DNA of 64,000 bases from Heterostelium album PN500 (taxonomy: Eukaryota > Evosea > Eumycetozoa > Acytosteliales > Acytosteliaceae), in assembly GCF_000004825.1 (NCBI RefSeq), contig NW_008805072.1:62001-126000 (forward strand), written 5' to 3'. This document shows positions 1 through 10,930 of this stretch, piece after piece; positions within the stretch are counted from its first letter, which is position 1; every line of letters begins with the position of its first letter. The notes under the pieces were generated by a model. That model worked only from the letters and a program-made list of their open reading frames with translations. It had not been told where the DNA came from and ran no database searches. The position numbers were made by a program, and so were the translations under genes.

Positions 1-23
1 GAATAGATATCGACTCATTCTAA
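1..23 (+). CDS. C-terminal tip of an FNIP-repeat protein kinase (cut by window edge)
   Basis: The first 23 bases read I-D-I-D-S-F-stop, the same last codons as the FNIP kinase ending at 24437. The downstream flank also matches that gene's flank. Everything upstream lies outside the window, so it cannot be seen whether this copy is intact. Confidence 0.6.
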
Positions 24-315
24 ATTTGCTTTAAATCTTCTATTTTAATCAAGAGTGCAGATTTTAATAGTTAGACATTCATATTAAACACATAATTTAT
101 CCAATATCAGAGGCTTTTTGGATTCTCAAAACAATCAAATCAAAGAAGAATACATCATCGCTCTACATTTAAAACTAGAGGATCATTTTAAATAAAAAAG
201 ATCATTTCGATTAAAATCAGGATATAATTAATGCTTATTTATTATTTATTCTATTGAAATTAAAAGATATGAATTCAAATATAAATACATATTCAATCTA
301 TATTCCAGTTATATT
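24..315 (+). repeat. Conserved 3' flank of the FNIP-kinase cassette, copy 1
   Basis: About 290 bp of AT-rich noncoding DNA that recurs nearly unchanged after the other FNIP kinases (24438-24740 and 59351-59670) and in decayed form at 12723-12900. It begins right after the kinase stop codon, so it contains the 3' UTR and downstream DNA copied with the gene. No coding potential is seen. Confidence 0.8.
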
Positions 316-1017
316 CTCGTTGTTGATTGTCTGGTTGACCTGAGGTGATGGCAGAGGAGATCGGTATCTTCGAAGCGGCCAGAGTTGATTGGAATAGGTC
401 GGATGGGAGTGGATCTGGACGCGTGTTGGCAGGAGTTACATCCGGGAATAGGGTGGAAGTTGATTGGATCGTTATTATTGTTACTTTCGAGGTCACTCAT
501 GCTAAGGTCGCTTGTACTAATTGTTGGATTTGTAGGTACTGTTGAACTACTAGTTGTTGTTGTGGTTGTGGTGGGTGTTTCTATTAATTGTTCGTTTGGA
601 TCTGCCTTCTCACATGTGATTTGTAATTAATAATAATATAGAGTTATTTCTAATAATGTTTTATAAAATCTAATTTTAACTTTATTTGATTTCTTTTCCT
701 TATCTATTTAATTTCATAAAAGTTTATATGTTGAATATTGAATGAATCTTTAACGTCGCGTTAAACTCAATATATTCATTATTGAGAAGCTTGACGGCTG
801 AGTGTTGAATACTTAATTTAGAAACAACAGATTCTAATTTAATTGTTATTTCAATCTGTTGTTTTGAACTATTACTTATTTAGTTGATTTAATTAATTTA
901 ACTAATTATAATTGACTATTACTATGTGTTGGCTGGTGATTATTATTGATGTTGATTAATAGGTATCGATATTGCCTTGGTGGCTACCTTATTGTCCTTA
1001 GACGGACAACACTCGTT
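316..1017 (-). mobile_element. Fossil 5' fragment of a retroelement-like sequence, flanked by a short direct repeat
   Basis: Bases 322-1011 interrupt the conserved FNIP-kinase flank; the uninterrupted site is seen near 24733 and 59655. The hexamer ctcgtt lies on both sides (316-321 and 1012-1017), as expected for a target-site duplication. Read on the minus strand the piece starts with TGTTGTCC, which forms a small inverted repeat (992-1009), as LTR-type ends often do. It then runs about 400 bp to the start of a Thr/Asn-rich reading frame. A longer copy lies at 53428-54297. It is broken and incomplete. The family is uncertain; LTR-type is a guess from the TG start and the gag-like low-complexity N terminus. 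Confidence 0.55.
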
Positions 1018-1300
1018 CTCTGTTTAATCCTCTAGAAGTACCAAGATCACAAAGCTACAGCTGTATGTCTTACATTAAATCTCTCTACTTAGATGATCGT
1101 GCGACTAAGTATTTTGTGTCTGAAGCTATTTTCACCAAAGATGTCAACCATAGAGGATTAATTCACAATCTACTATCTTATCCTCATCTGAATCCATCTT
1201 TCTATAAAAAGTTTAAATTTAAAAAAAAAAAGGAGTAGATAACCACTATTCCCACACTTCAGTTTGTAAAGAAGGGTATAAGAAGAAATGTAAATCTCCT
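1018..1300 (+). mobile_element. APE-type LINE remnant (N-terminal region)
   Basis: Near-identical to 60010-60290 and related to 25080-25165. All share a decayed frame reading SLYFDDGATKYF, related to SLYFADG at about 14250, which lies just upstream of the endonuclease domain in the longer LINE copy. The fragment has no start codon and no usable frame, so it is dead. Confidence 0.6.
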
Positions 1301-1505
1301 ACTATGTTAAAATGTGTAATTTCATTTTATCCCTTCCCCAAAAAATTTTGCATAGCTTTTGTGTGCATTTTGCAAAAATAATACCAAAAAGCTGTGGAAA
1401 AAAAAAACCTAACCTACAAAACGAAATAATGCAAATAATTTAAAAAAGTAATTTATCAAACTATTAGAGATTTCTTTGGTGGTGATAACATGTTTTTTGG
1501 TGATC

Positions 1506-1646
1506 TTGATTCAGAGTTTACCAACCACTTGGAGAGTTGTAAATAATGTGTATGTATTATTGGTGTATATAGTGTCAGTATTTTCAAATATCTTACTAAT
1601 ACCAGTGGTGTTGTTGTTATCATTTTATATGAAGGAAAAAGGTTAG
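1506..1646 (+). pseudogene. Fragment of a small membrane-protein gene
   Basis: A near-copy of the N-terminal half of the 88-residue frame at 10931-11197: an amphipathic start followed by about 25 hydrophobic residues (one membrane helix). The start codon position is TTG here, and the frame ends soon after the helix. Function unknown. Bases 1300-1505 around it are AT-rich with no visible gene. Confidence 0.4.
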
Positions 1647-2004
1647 GTTAATTCTTTTTATATATTTTTCAAAATTGTAGATAATCAAATTTTATTTTTG
1701 TAAAAATGATTTTTGTTGAATTTAAAATGTTGTTCTTTAGAAACTTTCAAAAATAAACTTCCAAATAAATAAATAGGTTCCCATACTTTTTTAGGTCTGT
1801 AATTTAAAAGGACCACAAAATGAATCAATTGAAAATTTAAAATAATAAATAAGTAATATCCAAAATCAATAACTGTAAATTGAAGATATAAAGAAATCAT
1901 TGAGAAGACTCAATTTTAATTTTACAAAAAATTTATTGAGCTCTCTTTTTAAAATTTTTTTTTGAAAATCTATTTTATTTTTATATATTTTCTTAGAATT
2001 AAAA

Positions 2005-3154
2005 ATGGAAAAGAGTATTTATATATTGGTATTTAATAATAGTGTATTATCAAAGATAATATTCAATTATGTTAATAATATTTCAAGTTTAAACGGAAGA
2101 AAGCATTTCAGTTGGAATGAAGTTGTTAGAATTCCACAGGTTCTAGTAGCTCATAACTACTTTGAACAGCTTAAGCAATGTATGTCTAGTAATACGAAAA
2201 TAGATAGAGCACCTACACTTAAGCTTGCTATCAGGTTTGGTAGTGTCGAAATGCTTGCTTATATTATCAATAGATTAAAACTCGATCTAAATTCCTATCA
2301 GTCATGGAGTACCTCGCAATCTTATTTCGGTTTTGGTGATATGTCCGACCACTTCCCAGAGCATTGCGATACGATCAATAGTATATTGTGTTACGCTTCA
2401 CAACATGGAAGAATGGATATTGTTCAGTATCTCGTTGAAAAATACACTCGATACCAGTGGAATTACTATCGTGCAATGGTGATGGCACCGCTCTCTGACA
2501 GCCTAGAGATGTTGAAATACTTTACCGAGAAACATAACAATATACCGAATGAGCGGTTCGATAACTATGAGTTTATCAGTACGGTGTTTGAGACTGCTGC
2601 ATTCATTGGTAGAATAGATATGTTTGAATATCTACTGACCGAGCAAGAAAAGGATTTGAAAAAAAGTAAAGTTGTTTGTAGAGTTGCAGTCAATGGTGGA
2701 CATCTACAGTTGGTCGAATATCTATTGAAGAATCACAGAGACTTGGTGGAGAAAGAATCGAGTGAACTTCTAAATATTGCAAGCAAAAAGAATTGCTCTG
2801 ATATCTTTCACCTCTTGTATAGCAATGGTATTCAAACGTTTACAGTTGGTGTAATGGATTGTTTTTTAGATCACGGCAATATGTCGATATTGCAGTGGTT
2901 ACACGAGAATACGACTGCTACATGCACTGCCTTGGCAATGACATTTGCTGCTTCGCAAGGCAATATCGAGTGTCTACAATGGTTGCATGCTAATCGCACC
3001 GAGGAGTTTGAAGAGGAAACCATTGCTTACGCGGCAAAGAACGGTCATTTCGAATGTGTAAAGTGGCTACATGAGAATCGATCGGAAGCAGTTTCACAAC
3101 AGGAAATGGAGTACGCAGCAGAAAGCGGTCACTTTGAGATCATGAAGTGGTTGC
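2005..3154 (+). pseudogene. Ankyrin-type repeat protein, copy A, cut after about 383 residues
   Basis: The frame is open from ATG 2005, preceded by an A-rich leader, for 383 codons that match the gene at 31843-33860. The start region (IYILVFNNSVLSKIIF) is shared with ankyrin gene 2 and resembles the short helical N-terminal domain common in dictyostelid ankyrin proteins. Repeats of about 25-33 residues follow, with the pattern AAxxGHFECVKWLHENR. Homology ends at base 3154, inside a repeat, where LINE sequence begins. The frame then runs 29 codons into the LINE and stops at 3243. The C-terminal 290 residues or so are lost. Unlike copy B, this copy has no frameshift in the retained part, so a truncated scaffold-like protein is conceivable. 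Confidence 0.75.
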
Positions 3155-3232
3155 GGATTGTTAGACATACACCTCCTCGTGGTACAATCTGGGCAACTAG
3201 CTCGACGATCATGTCGATGACTAGGCTAAGAT

Positions 3233-3757
3233 ATGTCAACTAAATCAAAAATGAACAGTACAAGCACAAATAATACAAATCATAGAAGAAATAGAAATAC
3301 ACAAAGCACCAACACCACCATTACCAATCAGGAGGCAAGAACACCACTAGGTGAACAAGCTGGTAACAACAATGGAAGGGGTGCAAATACAAAGTTCGTA
3401 TGGAATGACGAGCTATTGCAAGAATTAGCGAGAATTAAACAACTAACCCAAACCAAGTATGGCATGAAAAGATGGCGAGAAAAGGCGATGAAGATGTGGA
3501 ATCAGAACACCAACTTACCACCCCTAAGCAACAAACGACAAATGACGTCTGTATTCAATAGAGCGAATAAGAAGGAGAAACTACGAGAAGTAGGTCTAGC
3601 CGTACAACCAACATCGAAAGCTGCAAAACCGCAAAACATGGCCAAGAAGAGTTACCAACACCAATCGAGACAATGCATTACATTCGCCATGGGAAGATTA
3701 GCCGACCAGATTGTAACTGAGCACCTCAATGGCAGCCTAACCAGATCAACTTACTAG
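3233..3757 (+). pseudogene. REL-LINE polyprotein, N-terminal part
   Basis: Starts at ATG 3233 after about 78 bp of possible 5' UTR. The first 60 residues are rich in Asn, Thr and Arg. A helical basic region follows (WNDELLQELARIKQ ... MKRWREKAMKMW) that could be the Myb-like or DNA-binding N terminus of R2-type elements. The frame is lost near 3740. From 3744 the next frame stays open (start DQLTRARKPITKDQEED) and leads directly into the reverse transcriptase segment, so this is one broken gene rather than two. Confidence 0.65.
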
Positions 3758-5312
3758 AGCTAGGAAGCCAATAACTAAAGATCAAGAAGAGGATATTGAA
3801 ATTCAATACACAATCAGCTACCAATACCTAATAGCGAAGAATATATCTAAGTTAGAAGCATGCAATGTAGCACTATATGCGGCAGCCACAGCAGCAGTTA
3901 GAGCCAACGAAGACGCCAGCCATATCAAACAAGACCAAGGAGAGAAACTGATAAAGAAAATAGCGAATAAGATCAAGAAAATCAACAAACTCAGAAGAGC
4001 ATTAGAAAGTACAGTAGATAAGATCAAGAAGAATATGAAACCAGCCAGATACGTAGTTAAACTAATCAAAAGACAGTATATGACGTTCAATGCGAACTGT
4101 GTAGAAGCGAAGATTAAGAGTTTACAAGCGTTGAAGACTGGATACATAGACTACATCAAAAAGATAAGAGAAGAAGCAAAGTTTAGATACATTAATGAAA
4201 TGATGCTAAAAGATGAAAGCAAAGCATACTCATTAATCACTGGGAAGAGAACAACAACCAATAACCAAAACAACACGCAACAACAGGAAATACACACAAC
4301 AACGAGAGCATTTGAGTTCTGGAGCCAACTCTGGAACCCACCATCTACGGAAGCAACCAACTACGACGAGCTTGAATGGATACAAAGAGTGAAAGATAGC
4401 AACCAATTCAAGAGCATCAAAGAGACCAAGTTTGAAATCGAAGGAGCTGACATATCCAACTACATTAAAAACAAGAAGAACTGGTCAGCTCCAGGCCCAG
4501 ATGGAATTTGCAACTACTGGATTAAGAGGATTAAGAGATACCATGAGGACTTAGCCGAAGCCTTCAATGCGTACCTACACTTGGATATCATGAAGTTCCC
4601 TAAATGGTTCTGTGAAGGAATAACATACCGGATCCACAAGGGAGGTGACAAAGAGGACGAAGCCTATTACCGACCAATCACATGCATTAACAACACATGT
4701 AAGATATTAACAGGAATAGTAGCCAAGCACCTCCACCAGCACACCAAAGTCAACAACCAACTGATGGAAGAAGTACAGAGAGGTGGAATGACCGATGTAT
4801 GGGGAACATACGAGAACCTCTTCATAGACAATTTATTCTGTGAGAAATACCCAGACATCAAGGTGGCATGGATAGACCTTACCAAAGCATATGACTCAAC
4901 GAAGCACAGGTGGATCAAGTACATACTACAAATGCACAAGATAGACCGGAAAGCCAGATCAATCATTGAAAGACTCATGAGCAAATGGAACACCAAGATA
5001 TTCATATCCAAGAATCAAACCACAACTACAATACCGATTACCAATGGAATCTTCCAAGGTGATGCCCTCTGTCCCTTCCTGTTCTGCCTTACCATAAACC
5101 CAGTCGGATACTATATAAAGATAATTACTAAAGCGCCAATAATAAGTAACACCCAACTATCCCACCTTATGTTCATTGACGATATCAAGATGTACTCCCG
5201 TATGACCGAAGAGATAATCAACACCTTCATGGAAACAGACAAAGCATTCAAATCAATTGGAATGAAGATCAACAAAAAGAAATGTGGAAATTCTTGGAAA
5301 AGGAATCAATAA
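3744..5312 (+). pseudogene. REL-LINE polyprotein, reverse transcriptase part
   Basis: Continuous open frame with non-LTR reverse transcriptase blocks in order: NWSAPGPDGICNYW (block 0/1), YYRPITCINNTCKI (block 2), VAWIDLTKAYDS (block A), GIFQGDALCPFLFCL (block B) and LMFIDDIKMYS (block C, the catalytic FxDD form typical of R2/NeSL-like elements). It ends in block D (MKINKKKCG), where a single-base frameshift moves reading into the frame that begins at 5284. The catalytic Asp residues are all present, so decay looks fairly recent. Confidence 0.85.
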
Positions 5313-6669
5313 GGATATGCTACCGGAGGAAATGAAAGAGATACCGATAGTAGACGAGGAAAACCTATATAAATACTTAGGAATGTTACAACACCGATTG
5401 GTCGATCAGAAAAAAACACTTTTCAATATACACAAAGAGGCGAGAGAAAGATTTAAATTAATATTAAACTCCAAACTGTCAGCATGGAACCTAGCCAGGG
5501 CATTTAACTCTTTGGTAGTCGGATACCTGAGATACTACTGGTTCATCGACATCCCAGACTACACCATAGATACACTTAACAAGGAATTCAATGAGACCCT
5601 TTCAAAGAGAGGACTATTACATAGAAACATGAATAGAGATCTCCTCCACTTGGATAGGAAAGAAGGTGGAAGAGGATTCAACGAACTAATACTAGAATAT
5701 AAGGTCTACAAAATCATCACAGCAGTTAAACTACACTCGGTGAGGAGAAACCAAGACCTTATGAACTATGCATTTGAAACGAAGAACCCACTATACACCA
5801 GCGCAATGAGACACATGGAATCATTTGACTACAAACTCACATTCAGTAAAGATGGAAAATGGCAAATAGATAAGGATGGAGAAACAATACTACACAACCA
5901 CGATGGCAGCCCTACGATCACAAACACCATTTCAGCTCACCTCAAGAATGTATATAGAGAACAACACCCAATCGAACCAACAGCTAGAACCAAATTCTGG
6001 ATCAAACACAGAGAAAACATGGCAAGAAACTGGATAGCCCAATGGAGATTCATACCTCGACATGTTGACCACCACCTATGGCTTGCACTGACAGAGAACA
6101 TGAACACCCTGTCAGCAAAAGGAATCATGGGAAATGCCGTAACCGATCCAAAATGTAGAAAGTGCCATTCCGCAAGAGAGTCCATAGAGCACATTGTATC
6201 CTCATGCCACGCGATGAAACTACTATGTATAGTACCAAGACACAACATGGTAGTGAAAGTGATACTCAAAGAGATGCTGAAGTTCCACAGAATACCTTAC
6301 AAGCCAGGCGCAGTCTACCAGTCAGACACCATTGAGATCCTACATGAAGCCAGAATAGATAATGCACTGACCAAAACCAACAAACCAGATCTAATCGTTA
6401 AGAACCGAACCAAGAAATCAATCAAAATCATCGAAATATCAGTACCCTATGACAACAACATTGTTAAAAGAACCCGAGATAAGATTGAAAAATACCAACC
6501 ACTAGCAGCCGCACTTAAGAAGAGTAACCCAGACCACAAGGTAGCAGTCATACCTATAATCATTGGTGCCTTTGGTACATACAACACAGAGACAACCAAA
6601 GAAGGTCAACCTACTGTCCACGACCTACCCTACTATCTGAAGCAGCTAATTCTTTTTTATACCAAATAG
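5284..6669 (+). pseudogene. REL-LINE polyprotein, thumb, zinc knuckle and restriction-like endonuclease
   Basis: Picks up reverse transcriptase block E (LYKYLGMLQH) directly after the frameshift. Next come the thumb region, the knuckle CRKCHSARESIEHIVSSC (C-x2-C-x8-H-x5-C) and the PD-(D/E)xK-like endonuclease with PDLIV, an acidic IIEISVP strand and KYQPLAAALK. The last seven codons (LILFYTK-stop) lie in sequence shared with 34416-34435, so the frame ends in host flank and the element's own stop is missing. The 5284 ATG only opens the shifted frame and is not a real start. Confidence 0.8.
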
Positions 6670-7780
6670 TCCAATAAAGATTTTAAAAATGTTTAAATTA
6701 CACCCATTTAGGAATATAATCTACTTGATAGGTCATATAATATTCGAATATATTTTGAATCTGTGATTTATGGACCATCGAGGATATAAATTTTGGTTCT
6801 TCACTAAAAAATAGATAATAGTTTAAGTCAATCCTTCTAAGCCAGATTCTTTCGCCTTGTAAATAGAAAATAAGATTGTTTGGTGTTCTTGTATGTGAAA
6901 TAAAATTGAGAAAAGATTTTTCATCTATATCATTGATTACTAATTCTTTTAAAGTACAAAGGTAGTGATTGTTCTTCCTCTATTATTAAACTATTTAGTG
7001 ATTGAATTTCTAAACATCGAACTGAGGGTGGAATATTCTTAATTGATAATGATATACCATGTCTAATTACAAGTTTTTCTACTCCTTTAGGAACCTTTTT
7101 AATTTCATTTATTATATTTGTTTCATTTGATCCAAAGTCAATTGCAAAGTCTAATTCTTTAATAATCAAATTATCTAAAGATTCATATTGGTTTGCATTC
7201 ACCATTAAATATTCTAATTTGTATTCAGATCTATCTTTAACATATTTCTTCTATATCATATCTTTCAGCAAATAAATTGAGTTGTTTGATTGAAGTAGGC
7301 ATCTTTGATATCAAATGTCCAGTATGAACATTCAATGTTGTAAGTGAAGAAGGGAGTAAGGTTAAATCAATTTTAGCTTCACTGTTACCACAATAAAGAA
7401 GAGTTAGTGATTTAAAAATTTTGAAAGTGATTTGATAGCCGGTAGCCATAAAATATGTACTATCAAGAATTCAAGTGTCATTGGTAATATTCCCTTTTCA
7501 TTTTCTATTATGAAATTATCTCCATAATATTCAAAAACCTTTAGATTAGGAGGTAGTGATCGTACTTTCAGATTATGATTTCCATAGTAAAATAGATGTT
7601 TCAAAGACGATGGTAATACTCCCGGCTCAAGAGGTTGATCGTATGAACTATCTAGATATAATTTTTCAAGGGTATTTGGAATCATCCCATATCTGATAGG
7701 ATGATTGAAATTTGAACGTTGTAAGTTTAGAATTTTCAATTGTTTTGGAAGCGTAGAATGCAGCAATGATTGATTAAATG
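6646..7780 (-). pseudogene. F-box/FNIP gene, decayed C-terminal copy
   Basis: A near-identical but broken copy of the C-terminal two thirds of the gene at 34464-36100 (minus strand), including its 3' flank. The repeats (LPSSLKHL, LPPNLKVF, LPSSLTTL) are recognisable in three different frames (7404-7766, 7237-7449 and 6930-7205), so several frameshifts have built up. The N-terminal F-box exon is absent. The break at about 7780 joins directly to ankyrin gene 2 sequence. Confidence 0.8.
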
Positions 7781-7782
7781 TG

Positions 7783-8475
7783 CTGCTGGTTCCGGTGATT
7801 TAGAATGTGTTAAGTTCCTGCATTTCAATAGAACTGAAGGATGTAATAGAGAAGCAATGGATCAAGCAGCTAGAGGTGGTCATTTTTCAATTTTGAAATG
7901 GCTGCATGAGAATCGTACTGAAGGATTCTCTTTTGACGCATTCTATAACATCATTGAATATGGTCACCAACTTGAAATATTCGAATGGTTATACGATCAT
8001 CGAGAAATTAACTCTGATGATTTCCAATTCTTTATAGAGAGAGTTGTGGAATATGGAAGAATTGAAATCTTCAAATTTCTTCTTTCTAAAAAAAGAGAGT
8101 ATAATGCAACTCATTTCATTTATAATACTATTACCAATAGTAATCTGGAGATGGTGAAATACATCTATGAAAATGGAATCGATGATAATCTTGATAAAGA
8201 TTTATTTGGATTGGCAGTCGATAATAATGATGATGACATTCTCAAATACATACTCGAGAAAATCGATGGGACCATTAGTTTGGACATTGACCAAGCAATC
8301 ATCTCTTCTATTTCACGACATCAATTGGGTAGAGTAAAGTTTTTATTTGGATATATATAATTGTTTGGAATTGATGAACAAATACAAATATCAATTTAAA
8401 CTTTATTGAAATAGCAGCGAAACACGATAATATGGATGCAATGCTTCAGATTATGGATCGATTACTTTAAAATCC
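7783..8475 (+). pseudogene. Ankyrin gene 2, truncated C-terminal copy
   Basis: Nearly identical to 37584-38290 of the intact gene. The frame beginning at 7770 is open to 8360. A short loss in a run of ta dinucleotides (ggatatatataa) then creates an early stop, and the remaining homology to 8475 contains further deletions. It lacks the first 340 codons or so. Repeats such as GGHFSILKWLHENR are preserved. Confidence 0.8.
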
Positions 8476-8884
8476 AACCTTGGAAAGTCTTCTTGGAAAA
8501 CTGAGTTCAAGGACATCAACAAACATGTATATTAGAAATCATAAATATATATATATTTTTATTTTTATTGTTAAGTGCGATTGTTGAAAGAATAAATGAT
8601 AAATATCGATAAAGTTTGTTTTAAACTTCTTTAAAAATAATATCATTATTATTTGGATCTTATAAAGCAATCCATTTGAAATCATTAATGTTAAAGAGTA
8701 ATAATACATTACTTATTAGTTTAAAAGATCAAATCTCTATGATTTATTTCTTATATTGTATCTATCCAAACCATATACTATAACAAATTCAATTAAAAAA
8801 ACAAATAATATTTGTAATTTATTTATTTATTTATTTATTTATTGATAACACTAATTTTTTATTTTTATTTTTGTTAAATCCAAT
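8476..8884. other. AT-rich spacer, no gene seen
   Basis: About 410 bp of AT-rich DNA including a (ttta) microsatellite near 8820-8842. It separates the decayed ankyrin copy from the LINE remnant. No reading frame, RNA gene or similarity to other parts of the window was recognised. Confidence 0.5.
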
Positions 8885-10225
8885 ATTATATGGCCTTCAA
8901 CTGCGGCGTAGATGACCATTCTCTATCTCGGTACAACAAGAGCGGACTCTATCACTTGTGCCAAAGGCAGACGCATTGGAGTGGAGATCGTTAAAACCGT
9001 CAACAGCATTATGCTAAACCATGGTGGACGACCTTGGCGGGAGTTTCCTACTTGTATGTGGCACTCATAATGGTATTCAGTTTAATATTCATACCATATA
9101 CGCCACTGCCAACCGTGATGCTATTAAACAAATTCGTCAAGAAAATTTCCAAGATAGATGTCATGCTGTCCACTAAGATAGACGTCATTACATGCGACTT
9201 CAATTGTCTCTACTTGTATGATCCTTATTGGTAACAATCCGATGACCATGATGACCTAGCGTTCTTTGTAAACTCTCTTACGACTACGCACGGTATGATC
9301 GATATGGGTCTCGCTTTTATCGCACTTACGTGAAAATGAGTTGAGCACGCTACCACCTACCAACATCCCATCAAAGATTGGAAAGAATATTGTTAACCAA
9401 TCGGTGGTTGCCTCTGGCACCTCTGTCACTCGTCCCTGGCACAACAACTTTCAGACCACTGTCCTCTTAAAGTCCAGCTGTCCATACGCTCAACTAAGCC
9501 AAGCAGTGCATTGTTGATCTTATCATCAAGAGCAGTGCTGGTGGGTGGAACTGCACGATATAGTTGGAAGTTAAAATCTCATCGTGAGCGTGCTCCAAAC
9601 CTGTCAAAGCACAACATTGCAAGTCTTGGACCAAATGGTATAATGGTGCGATGTACATTCAATTCACCGATACTGTCCCTCCACCATTACTAACGGAAGT
9701 ATTTTAATTTGACGATCTATCTTATCCTCACATGATTCCATCTGATTATAAAAATAGATCATTGATCACTACAATATTTAAAAAAAGATGACTGGTTAGT
9801 AATAGGCCAACAGTAGACTCTTTACCTTGCTGTCAATTACAAGATATACTTACAATTGATCAAAGAGTTGATGACTTTGGTGAATCGATGGATAAACAAG
9901 TGGTAAGTGGTTAAATACACTGAATAGTGTCAGGACGTTCGGGATCTTCTCTTGTCGAACCGATCATTTCCTTGGGATCTGTTGTCAAGTCTTCTTGTCA
10001 ATTGTCAATGGTCAATATACTGTCATCTCTCTGGGTGGAATCGACTCTACTTGGCCCTTGTTTCATAACTCTGCTCTTGAAGTCTGGCATCATCAAGTGG
10101 TATATTCTGCGTTGGAGTAAGATCACTCCACTTTCAATACAAAGCTTATCTATATTTATTTTGGTAACGATGAACACAGTCAATCATCAATAAACTATCG
10201 ATAGTATCATTTTGGACCAAAAGTT
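8885..10225 (+). mobile_element. APE-type LINE remnant (endonuclease and reverse transcriptase regions)
   Basis: A decayed copy of the element also seen at 14515-15960. Readable pieces in order are FNCGVDDHSLSR (start of the exonuclease/endonuclease/phosphatase fold), DFNCLYLYDPYW (the GDFN motif region), LSDHCPLKVQLSI (the SDH catalytic motif) and MYIQF, from the block-0 reverse transcriptase region (GPDG...) seen better at 13735 and 15400. Many stops and frameshifts are present. The SDH and GDFN motifs place it in the APE-endonuclease LINE class, to which the dictyostelid TRE elements belong. No target site can be assigned. Confidence 0.75.
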
Positions 10226-10925
10226 ATTTAGCTGTTTCTTTGGAATCAAGATAATCCATTTGACAGAAATGATTGACGTATACAGGTAGTAGTGGCAACT
10301 AAAACTGTTTGTTATAATAAGTAAGTGATTCATTCTTTTTTAGCTCATTTAATATTCATTACTCTTGATCATCTATTTAATTTTTGGTTGAATATATTAA
10401 TGTGATTCATTATAATAAACTAAACTACCTGATGTTAGAAATAAAATTTATTTTTGGTTGAATCTATAATATATTAATGTCACTCACTACCTGATGATAT
10501 CAATTAAGTAGATATATAATATTTATATTTGATATTATTTCTGATTGTTTTCTTTGATTTCATCATTATTTTATATATAAAAAATACAAAACAAATCAAA
10601 ATAAATAATGGCTGGCAAAACCATTAGATCTGATTGTCGTTACCATTTGTGTTTTTTGTGATCCATACAAATGGTAACGTTAAAACTTTTTCAACAAAAG
10701 CTTTTTTTTAATTTTGAATAAAAAAGTAATTTTGATCTTTACTTTATTATTATAATAATCTATTTATTATTCTACAGTGGTTCAGACTTTACAGATGAAA
10801 ATAAGATAATTTGAAGCGAGTGATCATCGTTTAGTTGGAGATCACAGTCGGCGTTACAGAGAACCTTGTGCTTAGAGGTAATCTTGAGATTAATTCTATC
10901 TTTCAAATACTGGTGTCGTAATTTA
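10226..10925. repeat. AT-rich LINE-associated tail, shared with 16000-16560 and 20185-20300
   Basis: Noncoding, very AT-rich. Blocks such as gatattatttctgattgttt recur after the other LINE copies at about 16262 and 20200, so this is probably LINE 3' UTR or DNA duplicated with it. No gene is seen. Bases 10796-10925 lead into the small membrane-protein frame. Confidence 0.5.
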
Positions 10926-10930
10926 TAAAG

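Larger units (their letters stand above)
3155..6645 (+). mobile_element. REL-type LINE (R2/R4/NeSL-like non-LTR retrotransposon), damaged and 3'-truncated
   Basis: One long ancestral frame can be followed: a basic, Asn/Thr-rich N terminus, a reverse transcriptase, a CCHC knuckle (CRKCHSARESIEHIVSSC) and a C-terminal restriction-like endonuclease (KPDLIV...KIIEISVP...KYQPL). This order is diagnostic of early-branching non-LTR elements with a C-terminal endonuclease, unlike the APE type of the Dictyostelium TRE elements. About two frameshifts split the frame (near 3740 and near 5290). The left end cuts ankyrin copy A at 3154. On the right, similarity to the duplicate segment resumes at about 6646 (taattct), before the stop codon, so the 3' UTR and the last codons appear lost. 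Confidence 0.85.
1815..8475. repeat. Rearranged copy of the 6.9-kb ankyrin/FNIP segment
   Basis: Nearly identical in blocks to 31653-38300. Block 1 (1815-3154) matches 31653-32991, block 2 (6646-7780) matches about 34416-35540, and block 3 (7783-8475) matches 37584-38290. The stretches equivalent to 32992-34415 and 35541-37583 are missing. A REL-type LINE occupies the first gap; the second is a direct join with a few bases of microhomology. Confidence 0.85.

Noticed and set aside
9998-10183. Minus-strand frame over LINE sequence
   Set aside because: It is antisense to the LINE reverse-transcriptase remnant and recurs only because that remnant is duplicated at 15699-15899.
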